From NCBI RefSeq assembly GCF_009834345.1, contig NZ_CP035042.1, positions 1,550,001 to 1,614,000 of the forward strand: a stretch of 64,000 bases of DNA, written 5' to 3'. This document shows, in pieces, positions 1 to 8,275 of the stretch. How positions within the stretch are numbered: position 1 is the first letter of the stretch; every line of letters starts with the position of its first letter. A model generated the notes under the pieces. It did no database searches. It was given only the letters and a program-made list of their open reading frames with translations, and had not been told where the DNA came from. A program made the position numbers and the translations under genes. This stretch comes from Billgrantia tianxiuensis (GTDB lineage: Bacteria > Pseudomonadota > Gammaproteobacteria > Pseudomonadales > Halomonadaceae).

Positions 1-1356
1 GCCGCGGGTGATGGTGCCGGTCTTGTCGAGCACCATGACCTTGATGTCCTTGAAGGTCTGGATCGCCTCGCCGGAGCGGATCAGGATGCCGCGCTCGGCG
101 CCGATGCCGGAGCCGACCATCAAGGCGGTTGGCGTGGCGAGCCCGAGTGCACAGGGGCAGGCGATAACCAGCACGGCAATGGCCGCGATCAGTGCTAGCA
201 CCGGTGTACTGGCCTGCGGGTTGACCCAAGGCAGGAAGTTCGCGCCCCAGTCGAGGATCGGGCGCAAGGCGTCGGGAAACAGCAGCCAGGCCACCAGGCT
301 GGCCAGCGAGATCAATAGCACCGCCGGCACGAAGCGCCCGGTCATGCGATCGGCGAACTCCTGGATCGGCACCCGCGAGCCCTGGGCCTGATCGATCAGG
401 CGTACTACCTGGGACAGGAAGGTATCGCCGCCGACCCGCGTGGCCTTGACACGCAGCCGCCCCTCCTTGTTGATGGTGGCACCGATGACGCTGTCGCCGG
501 GGCCCTTGTAGACCGGTATCGATTCCCCGGTGGCGATGGATTCGTCGAGATGACTCTCGCCATCGACCACTTCGCCGTCGGTGGGGATCTTGTCGCCGGG
601 GCGCACGATCATGATGTCGCCCGGCTCGAGTTCCTTCACCGGCACCTCCACCTCTTCTCCATCGCGCTCGACCCGGGCCGTCTTGGCGCCGAGGGTCAGC
701 AGGCGGCGAATGGCCTGGGAGGCGCGGCCCTTGGCCAGTGCCTCGAGATAGCGACCCAGCAGATGAAACGTCATGATGGTGGCGGCCATCTCGATGAACG
801 AGGTCATCGGGTAGACGAAGCCGATCAGGCCGATCAGGTAGGGGGGCAGGCTACCCATGGAGATCAGCACGTCCATGTTGAAGGTGCCGTTCTTCAGCGA
901 GCGCCAGCTCGACCGATGGGTGGCCGCACCACCATGCAGAAACACCACCGGGAAGGCGAGCAGGGCGACGATGGCCAGGTAACCGGGAATCGGTTGCCAG
1001 AACATGTGCGGCATCATCAGGATCATGATCAGCGTGGTGGGTACGCCGGCGATCCACAACCGCTTGCGCGCCTGGCGCAGGTAGCCTTCCTCGATGGCGG
1101 CATCGGCCTCGCCATCCGCTTCGGTATCGCTGCTGACCGAGGCGACGTCGTAGCCGGCGCCCTCTACTGCCTGCTTCAATACGTCGGCATCGGGGCCGCC
1201 CTGCTCGACACCGATGCTGACCCGGTGGCTGGCGATGTTGGTTTGAATCTCCGCCACGCCGCCGAGGCGCTGGAGCGTCGTGCGTACGATGCCGGCACAG
1301 TGGTCGCTGCCCATGCCGGGCACTGTCAGGGTGATCCGTTTCGTCGTCGTAGTCAT
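1..1356 (-). CDS. copA: Cu(I)-translocating P1B-type ATPase, partial (N-terminal 452 residues)
   Basis: Inner-membrane ATPase expected to export Cu(I) from the cytoplasm. The open frame runs off the window start, so only 452 residues are visible. In order: an HMA-like domain (about residues 7-72), membrane segments from about 100, the actuator loop with TGES at 276-279, the ion-binding CPC motif at 400-402, and the phosphorylation motif DKTGT at 444-448, where the window ends. The HMA metal loop reads GMGSDHC, so the first Cys of the usual CxxC is Ser. The start is the ATG at 1356, preceded on the minus strand by GGGAGC; the next upstream ATG hits a stop at once. It follows the Spy-like gene by 73 bases on the same strand, probably in one operon. 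The CPC motif and context favour copper over zinc or cadmium. Confidence 0.95.
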   Translation of the reverse strand, partial: MTTTTKRITLTVPGMGSDHCAGIVRTTLQRLGGVAEIQTNIASHRVSIGVEQGGPDADVLKQAVEGAGYDVASVSSDTEADGEADAAIEEGYLRQARKRLWIAGVPTTLIMILMMPHMFWQPIPGYLAIVALLAFPVVFLHGGAATHRSSWRSLKNGTFNMDVLISMGSLPPYLIGLIGFVYPMTSFIEMAATIMTFHLLGRYLEALAKGRASQAIRRLLTLGAKTARVERDGEEVEVPVKELEPGDIMIVRPGDKIPTDGEVVDGESHLDESIATGESIPVYKGPGDSVIGATINKEGRLRVKATRVGGDTFLSQVVRLIDQAQGSRVPIQEFADRMTGRFVPAVLLISLASLVAWLLFPDALRPILDWGANFLPWVNPQASTPVLALIAAIAVLVIACPCALGLATPTALMVGSGIGAERGILIRSGEAIQTFKDIKVMVLDKTGTITRG

Positions 1357-1429
1357 CGCATGCTCCCTCGCGCTGCGTTCCTCGGACGGCCGTGGGCGAC
1401 CGCCCGATTCCAGGCTGCTTTATCGACGA

Positions 1430-2116
1430 TCAGTGGTGGGCCGCGTGGTCATCCGGTTCGACGGCTTCCGGTGCGGCCTGCTGCTGCCATTGCTCGCGCT
1501 GCTCATCGGTGAGCAGGTCATGCATGGCGTTACGCATGCGCACCATCTCCGCCATCATTTCACCGTGGAGTTCCGCCATCTGGGCATGAATGGCCTGGAC
1601 CTCTTCGGGATCGGGACGCTCGGCATGCATGGCAGCCATCAGGTCGTCGCGCAGGTTCATCAACTGCCCCATGCGTTCGAACTGCGCGGGGCGGTACTCC
1701 TGCATCAGCTCGCGCATCTCACTGCGTTGCTCGGCATCCAGCATAGGCATCGTGGTTTTCTCGCCGCCCATCATCGGGCAAGGCATCATGTCGCCGCCCA
1801 TCATGCCGGGCCCCATGCCGCCGCCCATCATGCCGGGCCCCATGCCGCCGCCCATCATGCCGGGCCCCATGCCACCGCCCATCATGCCGGAGCCCATGCC
1901 ACCGCTCATCATGCCGGGCCCCATGCCACCGCTCATCATGCCGGGGCCCATGCCACCGCTCATCATGCTGGGGCCCATGCCACCGCTCATCATGCCGGAG
2001 CCCATGCCGCCATTTGTCGTGCCCGAGAGCATTTCCATTTCACCCTGAGCCAGTGCATGACTGGCGACACCCATCGCCAGGGCGAAGCCCAAGGCGTAAG
2101 CGATATTTGTCTTCAT
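1430..2116 (-). CDS. Met-rich Spy/CpxP-like periplasmic protein
   Basis: Secreted protein of 228 residues. A Sec signal peptide ends near ALAQ (about residue 24). It is followed by eight tandem nine-residue Met/Gly repeats of the form GGMGPGMMS (residues 36-107), then an alpha-helical domain carrying the LTxxQ-type motif LLTDEQREQ seen in Spy/CpxP-family chaperones and metal-responsive CnrX/ZraP relatives. The tail is His-rich (DDHAAHH). The start at 2116 is chosen for the signal peptide and the preceding AGAGGATAC; an upstream in-frame start would add a non-secretory leader. Met-rich repeats suggest Cu(I)/Ag(I) buffering in the periplasm, in line with the copper ATPase downstream; this role is inferred. 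Confidence 0.85.
   Translation of the reverse strand: MKTNIAYALGFALAMGVASHALAQGEMEMLSGTTNGGMGSGMMSGGMGPSMMSGGMGPGMMSGGMGPGMMSGGMGSGMMGGGMGPGMMGGGMGPGMMGGGMGPGMMGGDMMPCPMMGGEKTTMPMLDAEQRSEMRELMQEYRPAQFERMGQLMNLRDDLMAAMHAERPDPEEVQAIHAQMAELHGEMMAEMVRMRNAMHDLLTDEQREQWQQQAAPEAVEPDDHAAHH
1796..2011 (-). repeat. 27-bp tandem repeat array coding GGMGPGMMS nonapeptides
   Basis: Eight consecutive 27-base units inside the Spy-like gene, each coding nine residues (GGMG[PS][GS]MM[SG]). The units differ by a few substitutions: the downstream coding half uses MMG, the upstream half MMS. Being a multiple of three, copy number can change without breaking the frame. Confidence 0.9.
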
Positions 2117-2212
2117 GATCGTATCCTCTGGGGCGCATGGCCCTTCGTCGTTATGGCCAGTGGTACCGGCCAAGGGTCAGGTGCGGTCGCCCGACTTGGG
2201 GAATGGCGCTTG

Positions 2213-2229
2213 GCCGCGCCAGGCGCGGC
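2213..2229. other. GC-rich hairpin between the two small secreted-protein genes
   Basis: GCCGCGCC pairs with GGCGCGGC around a single A (effectively a 3-base loop). It lies about 50 bases downstream of the 132-residue gene and 97 bases upstream of the Spy-like gene on the minus strand. There is no T tract, so it may be an attenuating or mRNA-stabilising hairpin rather than a classical terminator. Confidence 0.4.
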
Positions 2230-2280
2230 AAGCCAGGCACTTTTGTTGCTGAAACGAGGGAATGGCGTCGGATGGGTGTG

Positions 2281-2679
2281 TCAGGGACGCAGGCGCTGGG
2301 TCAATAAATAGAGCGGCAGCGACGCCAGGAGCGGCTGACGGCTGGGTTGGCCGATAGTGGTTTCGACACGCGGGGGTTGTGGTCCTACAGCGAAATCGTG
2401 AGGCGTGCCGGTATCGACGTCCGGGCGATCCGCCCGCAGCAATGCCTCGTTGGCACGCTCCCAGCCATGACCGTGTTCGCAATGGGGGGGAGGAAGCCGG
2501 AAGTTTTCGGTCCCGCTTTCGATGGCGACAGGGTGGCTGGAGGGTGGGGATGGATGCGCAAGGGCCGGTAGGGTTAGCGCCATGGTCAGCGCCAATACCA
2601 GGGAAACAGCGAGCCAGCCTCTACGCCACCCAAAAGGGGTGAACGATCGAACTGAGGTCAGGATTGCCCACTGTTGCAT
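2281..2679 (-). CDS. Small secreted protein of unknown function in copper locus
   Basis: A 132-residue protein with an N-terminal hydrophobic signal segment (WLAVSLVLALTMALTLPALA, about residues 21-40) followed by a Pro-rich region with a possible metal-binding patch, HCEHGHG. I do not recognise a named family. The start at 2679 is chosen because GGAG lies eight bases upstream; a farther start at 2706 has no clear ribosome site. It is the first gene of the minus-strand block. A predicted FNR-type box and -10 hexamer lie at the right distance upstream (see 2711-2752), so expression may respond to oxygen or redox state. Confidence 0.6.
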   Translation of the reverse strand: MQQWAILTSVRSFTPFGWRRGWLAVSLVLALTMALTLPALAHPSPPSSHPVAIESGTENFRLPPPHCEHGHGWERANEALLRADRPDVDTGTPHDFAVGPQPPRVETTIGQPSRQPLLASLPLYLLTQRLRP

Positions 2680-2710
2680 GGCATATCGCTCCGACGTGAC
2701 AGGCAAGTTC

Positions 2711-2752
2711 AGAATAGTCGATCCCGCTGTGCCATCGTTTGACCTGTATCAA
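2711..2752 (-). promoter_or_regulatory. FNR/Anr-type box with -10 hexamer (class II promoter)
   Basis: TTGACCTGTATCAA at 2739-2752 matches the FNR/Anr consensus TTGAT-N4-ATCAA at 9 of 10 positions. Its centre (2745.5) is 41.5 bases from a start point near 2704 if TATTCT at 2716-2711 (minus strand) is the -10, which is the standard class II geometry. The box could also serve the plus strand, where TATGTC at 2775-2780 has the same spacing toward the multicopper oxidase side. Confidence 0.6.
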
Positions 2753-2828
2753 CCAAAAATCTCTCTTCTCAAGCTATGTCTAGCTCATAGATTTTTGATT
2801 TGTCGATTTTTTCGATGAGGAGGACGCG

Positions 2829-3306
2829 ATGTCGCTTGCGGCTTTTCGAAGGCCATGGAAGACTAGGCTCACTTGGGCTTTCTGGACGGCTTCGATCGCT
2901 GATGCTCCCTCGCTCACTCTCCTGGCTGCTTTGTCTTCTGTTCGGTATCGCGCTGGCGTTGCCGCAGGTGGCCATGAGCGACTGGAAGCACGGCAACGAG
3001 GGCTGTCTGGTGGAGGCCTACTCGGTACTCGACCACGCCTCTCCGCCCGATATGGATCAGGTTCAAGCGCAGTCTGCCGAGAAGCTAGCTTGTAGCGCCC
3101 CTTGTCCCGCCTGTTTTGGTACCTCCTTGGCGCTTCTCTCCGTAGCCCCGCATGCGCTGGAGCCTCGCTGGGGCACCGATGAGATGCCTTCCCAAGCCCC
3201 CCTGATCGCCCGGAACGCCCTCCTCGCGCCTGAATGCTGCTGCTCAGATTTGTCGCCGCTCGGCTATGCGAGTGGCGTCGGACAGTCATTCCTCGAGGAA
3301 TCCGTT
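2829..3306 (+). CDS. Probable small secreted Cys-rich protein, boundaries unresolved
   Basis: A strong Shine-Dalgarno (GAGGAGG) precedes ATG 2829, but the convincing protein signal is in another frame. From ATG 2902 that frame has a signal-peptide-like stretch (LLCLLFGIALALPQVAMS), then a region with clustered cysteines (SAPCPAC, PECCC). It has no stop before the multicopper oxidase start at 3307 and continues in frame into it. Possible readings: a separate small protein starting at 2829 whose sequence lacks two bases before 2902 and whose stop is lost to a further error, or a true N-terminal extension of the oxidase. The internal twin-arginine signal of the oxidase argues for two genes. No family recognised. 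Confidence 0.4.
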
Positions 3307-4908
3307 ATGCAACGCCGCGATTTTCTTCGCTATTCCGCCTTGGGTGGGGTGGCGCTCTCCGCTTCCGGGCTACTGGCCTATGCCATTGCCGGTCGGCATG
3401 CCGACCATGCCCCCGCTTCCCTGCTGGACGCCACGACCCTGCCCGAGGGACAACCCCTGCAGCTGCTGCCGCGAATCACCAATCTTGCCGATCAGCCGGG
3501 CCTGTTTCGCAGCGTGCTCACCCCGGCACCGCACGCGGTCGCCCTCGGCGATGATCATCAAGCCCGCCTGTGGCTCTACAACCGCAAGGTGGCGCCGCTG
3601 ATCGAGGTCTCCGAAGGCGACGAGTTCGATGTCACCCTGGTCAACGAGCTGGAGCAGGAGACCACCCTGCACTGGCATGGCGTGGCCGTGGCCAATACGC
3701 ACGATGGTGGACCCGGCGATGCCGTGGCGCCGGGCGAGTCGCGTCGTTATCGGCACACCTTCGCCGACGGCAGCGCGGCCCTGAACTGGTTCCATCCTCA
3801 TCCTCACGGGGTGCTGGCCGGGCAGATCGCGCACGGCTTGGCCGGCGTGCTGCTGGTGCGGCCGCGGCAGGAGGTGGTGCCAGCCGAAGTGGAAGAGCAC
3901 CTGTTGGTGGTCAACGACCTGCGCCTGAGCGATGCCGGCGAGGTGATGCCTCATACCGACGAGGATTGGATGAACGGCCGCGAGGGCGAATTGCTGCTGG
4001 TCAACGGCCAGCGACGGCCGCGCCTGGAGGTGGCGCCGGGCACCACCCTGAGGCTGCGGCTGGTCAATGCCTGTGCCGGTCGCTACCTGCGCTTGCGTCT
4101 GGAAGGGCACGAGCTCTCCTTGATCGGTACCGATGGTGGGCTGCTCGAGCAGCCCCGGCCGCTGGAGGAACTGCTGCTGACACCGGGTGAGCGCGCCGAC
4201 CTGCTGGTGCGTATCAGTGAGCAGGGGGGCGAGCGCTTCATATTGGCCAGCCATCCCTACGAGCGAGGCTGGATGGGCGCTCGACCTTCCCATCTGGACG
4301 CGGTGGCCCCGCTGCTGACGATCCAGACCCGTGAGGCAGACGTGGTTCCCGCCGTGACCCTGCCGGTGCGGCTGGCTCGCATCGAACCCCTTGGCGAGCC
4401 CGCCGTGCGTCGCACGGTCGTCCTGACGGAAGTGATGCCCGGTATGGAGCATGATGCCGGTGGTGCGATGGAGCGTGGTGGCCACGGCGGCACTGCTGGC
4501 GGTGCGATGGATCATGGTGGCGGCCATGGTGAAAGCGGGAAGGGCATGGCGGCCGGCAACGGTCGCCCGCCGGTGGACTTCTTGATCAATGGTCGCAGCT
4601 TCGCCATGGGCGAGGTGATGTTCGAAGGCAGGGTCGGCGAAGTGGAGGAGTGGGAAATATTCAACGACTCCCACATGGACCATCCCTTTCATGTCCACGG
4701 CACGCATTTCCAAGTGGTGGCCAGGCGCCAGGGCAATGACGAGTGGCAGTCGGCAGCCTGGCTCGCCTGGAAGGATACCGTCAACTTGGCGCCCGATGAG
4801 CGGATCAGGATCCGCCTGGCGTTCCATTCCCCCGGGGATTGGCTGTTCCACTGCCACATCATCGAGCATGAGGAGATGGGCATGATGGCGGCGATCCGGG
4901 TCCGTTGA
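3307..4908 (+). CDS. CueO-like multicopper oxidase
   Basis: Periplasmic multicopper oxidase of 533 residues, expected to oxidise Cu(I) to Cu(II) with oxygen. It begins with a twin-arginine signal (MQRRDFLRYSALGG). The copper-ligand motifs are in the family order: TLHWHG (about residue 120), WFHPHPHG (about 161), HPFHVHG (about 459) and HCHIIEHEEM (about 516), covering the trinuclear centre and the type 1 copper with its axial Met. A Met/His/Gly-rich insert lies at about residues 378-417, like the methionine-rich segment of E. coli CueO. The start at 3307 follows GAGGAA and gives the Tat signal; the frame is open further upstream (see 2829-3306). It opens a long same-strand copper and envelope gene run. 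Confidence 0.9.
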   Translation: MQRRDFLRYSALGGVALSASGLLAYAIAGRHADHAPASLLDATTLPEGQPLQLLPRITNLADQPGLFRSVLTPAPHAVALGDDHQARLWLYNRKVAPLIEVSEGDEFDVTLVNELEQETTLHWHGVAVANTHDGGPGDAVAPGESRRYRHTFADGSAALNWFHPHPHGVLAGQIAHGLAGVLLVRPRQEVVPAEVEEHLLVVNDLRLSDAGEVMPHTDEDWMNGREGELLLVNGQRRPRLEVAPGTTLRLRLVNACAGRYLRLRLEGHELSLIGTDGGLLEQPRPLEELLLTPGERADLLVRISEQGGERFILASHPYERGWMGARPSHLDAVAPLLTIQTREADVVPAVTLPVRLARIEPLGEPAVRRTVVLTEVMPGMEHDAGGAMERGGHGGTAGGAMDHGGGHGESGKGMAAGNGRPPVDFLINGRSFAMGEVMFEGRVGEVEEWEIFNDSHMDHPFHVHGTHFQVVARRQGNDEWQSAAWLAWKDTVNLAPDERIRIRLAFHSPGDWLFHCHIIEHEEMGMMAAIRVR

Positions 4909-4976
4909 GTCTGATATGGCCGGTGCTTGGCAGTGACGTGGCACCGGGGCTACTCCTTCGAAGGGAGGGAACTGTG

Positions 4977-5837
4977 ATGTACAAGAAGTGCCTCATCCTT
5001 GCTCTGCTGGTGCCGCTGGCGTTGTTGGTCGGCTGCTCCAATGAGACCGCGGATATTTCCTTGGACGAACTGCGTCAGAAGACACATATCCACGGGTTGG
5101 CTTTCGATCGGGCCGATAGCGACCGGCTGCTAGTGGCGACTCATCATGGCCTGCATGTGGTCGACAGCAATCGTCGAGTACGCCAGATCTCCAGCGAGAG
5201 CCATGATTTCATGGGCTTCTCCCCGCATCCCGAAGAGGCCGGGCTGCTCTTCGCCAGCGGTCATCCCGCACGTGGCGGCAATCTGGGTGTCATGGTCTCC
5301 GCGGATGGCGGAGAGCGCTGGGAGCAACGTTCCCCTGGTGCCGATGGACCGGTGGATTTCCATCAGATGACCATCAGCGAAGCGAATCCGGACGTGCTTT
5401 ACGGTGCCTATGCCGGCAAGCTGCAGGTGAGCCGCGATGGAGGCCACGCATGGCAGGTACAGGCCGATGCGCCTCCTGGCCTGATTGCGTTGGCGGCTTC
5501 CAGCCGTGAGCCGGAGCATCTCTACGCCGCCACACAAAATGGCCTGCTCATGAGCCCTGATGGTGGCCTGCGCTGGCGTCTCGTACATCCTCAACGCGAT
5601 CCGGTGAGCGTTGTCCTGAGCAGCGGAGGAGAGCTCTATGCCTTCATGCTTGGCGTTGGGCTGCTACGTGCCGAAGAAGCCGCGCGGGAGTGGACGTTGG
5701 TCAACGAGAACTGGGGCGAGAACTACCTGATGCATCTCGCGGTGGACCCCAGTGATCCCGACCGATTGATCGCGGCAGATGACCAGGGGTATCTGTGGCT
5801 GAGTGAAGATGCCGGCCAGCACTGGTCGGCGCTGTAA
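4977..5837 (+). CDS. Asp-box (BNR/sortilin-like) beta-propeller lipoprotein
   Basis: A 286-residue lipoprotein with lipobox LLVGC (Cys20). The body is built of repeats carrying Asp-box motifs: SADGGERW, SRDGGHAW, SPDGGLRW and SEDAGQHW. This indicates a beta-propeller of the BNR/F510_1955-like glycosyl-hydrolase-fold type, without recognisable sialidase catalytic residues. The start at 4977 follows AAGGGAGGGA and gives the lipoprotein signal. It sits 68 bases after the multicopper oxidase and directly before lgt, whose product lipidates such proteins. A periplasmic role linked to copper is inferred from context only. Confidence 0.75.
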   Translation: MYKKCLILALLVPLALLVGCSNETADISLDELRQKTHIHGLAFDRADSDRLLVATHHGLHVVDSNRRVRQISSESHDFMGFSPHPEEAGLLFASGHPARGGNLGVMVSADGGERWEQRSPGADGPVDFHQMTISEANPDVLYGAYAGKLQVSRDGGHAWQVQADAPPGLIALAASSREPEHLYAATQNGLLMSPDGGLRWRLVHPQRDPVSVVLSSGGELYAFMLGVGLLRAEEAAREWTLVNENWGENYLMHLAVDPSDPDRLIAADDQGYLWLSEDAGQHWSAL

Positions 5838-5882
5838 GGCCGTCATTGCCATGGGCAACGCTGCCAAATCAAGGAAAGCGCC

Positions 5883-6696
5883 ATGATCGAGTATCCACAA
5901 ATCGACCCGGTGGCCATCTCCATCGGACCTCTGCAAGTCCACTGGTATGGCCTGATGTACGTGGTGGGCTTCGTCGCTGCCTGGTGGCTGGGGCGTCGTT
6001 GGGCGCACCGCCTGGGCCTGAGCCATGACGACATTGGCGACCTGCTGTTCTATGCCGCTATCGGCGTGGTGGCTGGTGGCCGCCTGGGTTACGTGCTGTT
6101 TTATGGCATGGAGCGGTTCCTGGCCAACCCGCTGTGGCTGTTCAGTGTCTGGGAAGGGGGCATGAGCTTCCACGGCGGGCTGGGGGGTACTGTTGGCAGC
6201 ATTGCTGTTTGCCCGCAAGAAGAAACTCGGCTTCTTTCAACTGACCGACTTCATCGCCCCCATGGTGCCTATCGGCCTGGGGGCCGGGCGTATAGGCAAC
6301 TTCATCAACCACGAACTGCCGGGGCGCGTCAGCGACCTGCCCTGGGCCATGCCGTTTCCGCACATGGGGCCGGAGCCGCGCCATCCCTCGGCGCTCTATG
6401 AGTTCGCTCTCGAGGGCGTGGTGCTGTTCGTCGTGCTGTGGTGGGTCGCGAGCCGGCCGCAGCGGCGAGGCTTCGTCTCGGGACTGTTCCTGCTGCTCTA
6501 CGGTGTCTTCCGCTTCGCGGTGGAGTTCGTGCGTCTACCCGATGCGCATATCGGTTTCATCGCCTTCGGTTGGGTGACCATGGGCATGCTGTTGACGCTG
6601 CCGATGATCGCCGCCGGGGCTGCCCTCATTCTGTGGTCGCGCCGCCAGGCCCGGGATGTGCCTGCCGCAGCGGCTCCTGCTCAGGGAGTGGGCTGA
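5883..6696 (+). CDS. lgt: Prolipoprotein diacylglyceryl transferase (frame broken at a G tract)
   Basis: Inner-membrane enzyme that transfers diacylglycerol from phosphatidylglycerol to the lipobox Cys of prolipoproteins. The first part (5883 to about 6187) reads as Lgt through [11 protein letters not shown]; the rest of Lgt ([40 protein letters not shown]) continues in another frame to 6696. The break is at the G6 tract 6182-6187. Adding two G gives HGGLGGVLLA, collinear with the E. coli HGGLIGVIVV motif, and one complete protein of about 271 residues. Either an undercalled homopolymer or a real frameshift. Since lgt is essential in Gram-negatives, this would be a second, island-borne copy if another exists in the genome. 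Confidence 0.85.
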
Positions 6697-8162
6697 TGCT
6701 AGCGTGGTTTGCGCGCAAACCCGCCAAGGGCCGCCAGCGTGCTTGGGGCAAGCTGGCTATCTTCGTGACCCTGGCGCATGTCCTGGGGTTGGTGTCATCG
6801 GTAGAGGCGTTGATGTCGAGCCGGACGTCTCAGGCGGCGGTTGCCTGGATCGTCTCGCTCAACACGATTCCCTACGTGGCGGTCCCGGCTTACTGGGTCT
6901 TCGGACGCAACAAGTTCGAAGGCTATGTGCTTTCGCGGCGCGATGAAGATACCGAGTTGACCCGAGCCTTGTCGTCGAAGCTCGACGAGCTGCGTGCCCA
7001 TCGGGTGGAGTGGACCAACGACGATCGCCAACTGGCAGGTGTGGAGCAGCTTGCCAAGCTGCCCTATCTGGGTGGGAACGCGGCCACACTGCTGGTGGAT
7101 GGTGAGGAGACCTTCGCCAGCCTGTTCGCGGGAATCGATGCCGCCGAGCGCTACCTGCTGGTGCAGTTCTATATCGTGCGCGATGACGATCTCGGCCAAG
7201 CGTTCCAGCAGCGGCTCATCGCGAAGGCCAACGAGGGCGTCGACGTCTATTTCCTGTATGACGAGATTGGCAGCTACAAGCTGCCGAGCACCTACCTGCA
7301 GGAGCTGCGTGACGCCGGGGTGAACGTTCACCGGTTCCACTCCACGCGCGGGCCAGGCAACCGCTTCCAGCTCAACTTCCGCAATCACCGCAAGATCATG
7401 GTGGTCGATGGCGCGCAGGCGTGGATCGGGGGCTTCAACGTCGGCGACGAATACCTGGAGGGACACGAGAGCCTCGGCCCCTGGCGGGATACGCACCTCA
7501 AGCTCGAGGGGCCTGCCGCGCTGGCCTTGCAACTGGTCTTCCTCGAGGACTGGCACTGGGCCACCGAGGAGGTTCCCGAGCTTCCCTGGGAGCCGTCGGT
7601 GCCTTCCGCCAATGGCGTACCTGCGCTCATCCTGCCTTCGGGTCCTGCCGATCGTTTCGAAACGGCAAGCCTGATGGTCCAGCAGGCAATCCATGCGGCG
7701 CGCGAGCGTATCTGGATCTCGAGCCCCTACTTCGTTCCCGATGAGGGCGTGCAGTCGATGCTCAAGCTGGCGGCCTTGAATGGTGTGGATGTAAGGATTC
7801 TGATCCCTGAGCGACCGGACAATCTCCTGACCTTCTATGCCGCTTACGCGTTTCTCGGCCCGTTGCTCGATGCGGGGGTCGAGATTCACCGCTATCAGGA
7901 GGGTTTTCTGCATGGCAAGGCATTCCTGGTCGACGACGTGGGGGCCGCGGTGGGCACGGTGAACCTCGATAACCGCTCCTTCCGTCTCAACTTCGAGGTC
8001 ACGGCGCTGGTGATGGATCCGGACTTCGCTGGCGATGTCGAGGCGATGTTCGAGCGGGACTTCGCCCGGTCGCGCCGGATGACACGAGAAGAAATTTACG
8101 ATAACCCGCTGTGGCATCGGGTCGCTGCACGAGGCGCCTACCTGTTTGCCCCGGTGCTGTAA
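6696..8162 (+). CDS. cls: Cardiolipin synthase (phospholipase D family)
   Basis: Membrane protein of 488 residues that condenses two phosphatidylglycerols to cardiolipin and glycerol. Two N-terminal membrane segments (about residues 14-65) are followed by two phospholipase-D HKD motifs: HRKIMVVDGAQAWIGG (with FNVGDEY after it) and HGKAFLVDDVGAAVGTVN followed by LDNRSF. Length and layout match ClsA-type synthases. The ATG at 6696 overlaps the lgt stop by one base (TGATG), so the two are translationally coupled. Its place in a copper cluster suggests membrane repair or remodelling under metal stress, which is inference. Confidence 0.92.
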   Translation: MLAWFARKPAKGRQRAWGKLAIFVTLAHVLGLVSSVEALMSSRTSQAAVAWIVSLNTIPYVAVPAYWVFGRNKFEGYVLSRRDEDTELTRALSSKLDELRAHRVEWTNDDRQLAGVEQLAKLPYLGGNAATLLVDGEETFASLFAGIDAAERYLLVQFYIVRDDDLGQAFQQRLIAKANEGVDVYFLYDEIGSYKLPSTYLQELRDAGVNVHRFHSTRGPGNRFQLNFRNHRKIMVVDGAQAWIGGFNVGDEYLEGHESLGPWRDTHLKLEGPAALALQLVFLEDWHWATEEVPELPWEPSVPSANGVPALILPSGPADRFETASLMVQQAIHAARERIWISSPYFVPDEGVQSMLKLAALNGVDVRILIPERPDNLLTFYAAYAFLGPLLDAGVEIHRYQEGFLHGKAFLVDDVGAAVGTVNLDNRSFRLNFEVTALVMDPDFAGDVEAMFERDFARSRRMTREEIYDNPLWHRVAARGAYLFAPVL

Positions 8163-8275
8163 TGTCGCCAAGGAGTGAAACCAGAGTTCTGCTGCTGTCG
8201 AATCTCTGGAGGATCGTTAGTATGGTGGCTTCGTTCATTAGCCCCCTAAAGATGGGAAGACTAGAGGCAATCGCT

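Noticed and set aside
1280..2311. Long plus-strand frame with His/Ala/Pro repeats (HHAGPHAAA type)
   Set aside because: It is the antisense reading of the Met-rich repeat gene, has no signal peptide or ribosome site, and its repeats follow only from the 27-base array.
3370..4944. 524-codon minus-strand frame opposite the multicopper oxidase
   Set aside because: No domain or ribosome site; the plus-strand oxidase with all four copper motifs explains the interval.
6182..6187. lgt as a true pseudogene
   Set aside because: Both halves keep intact conserved motifs and the break lies at a G tract like eight others in the window, so an assembly error is more likely; not excluded.
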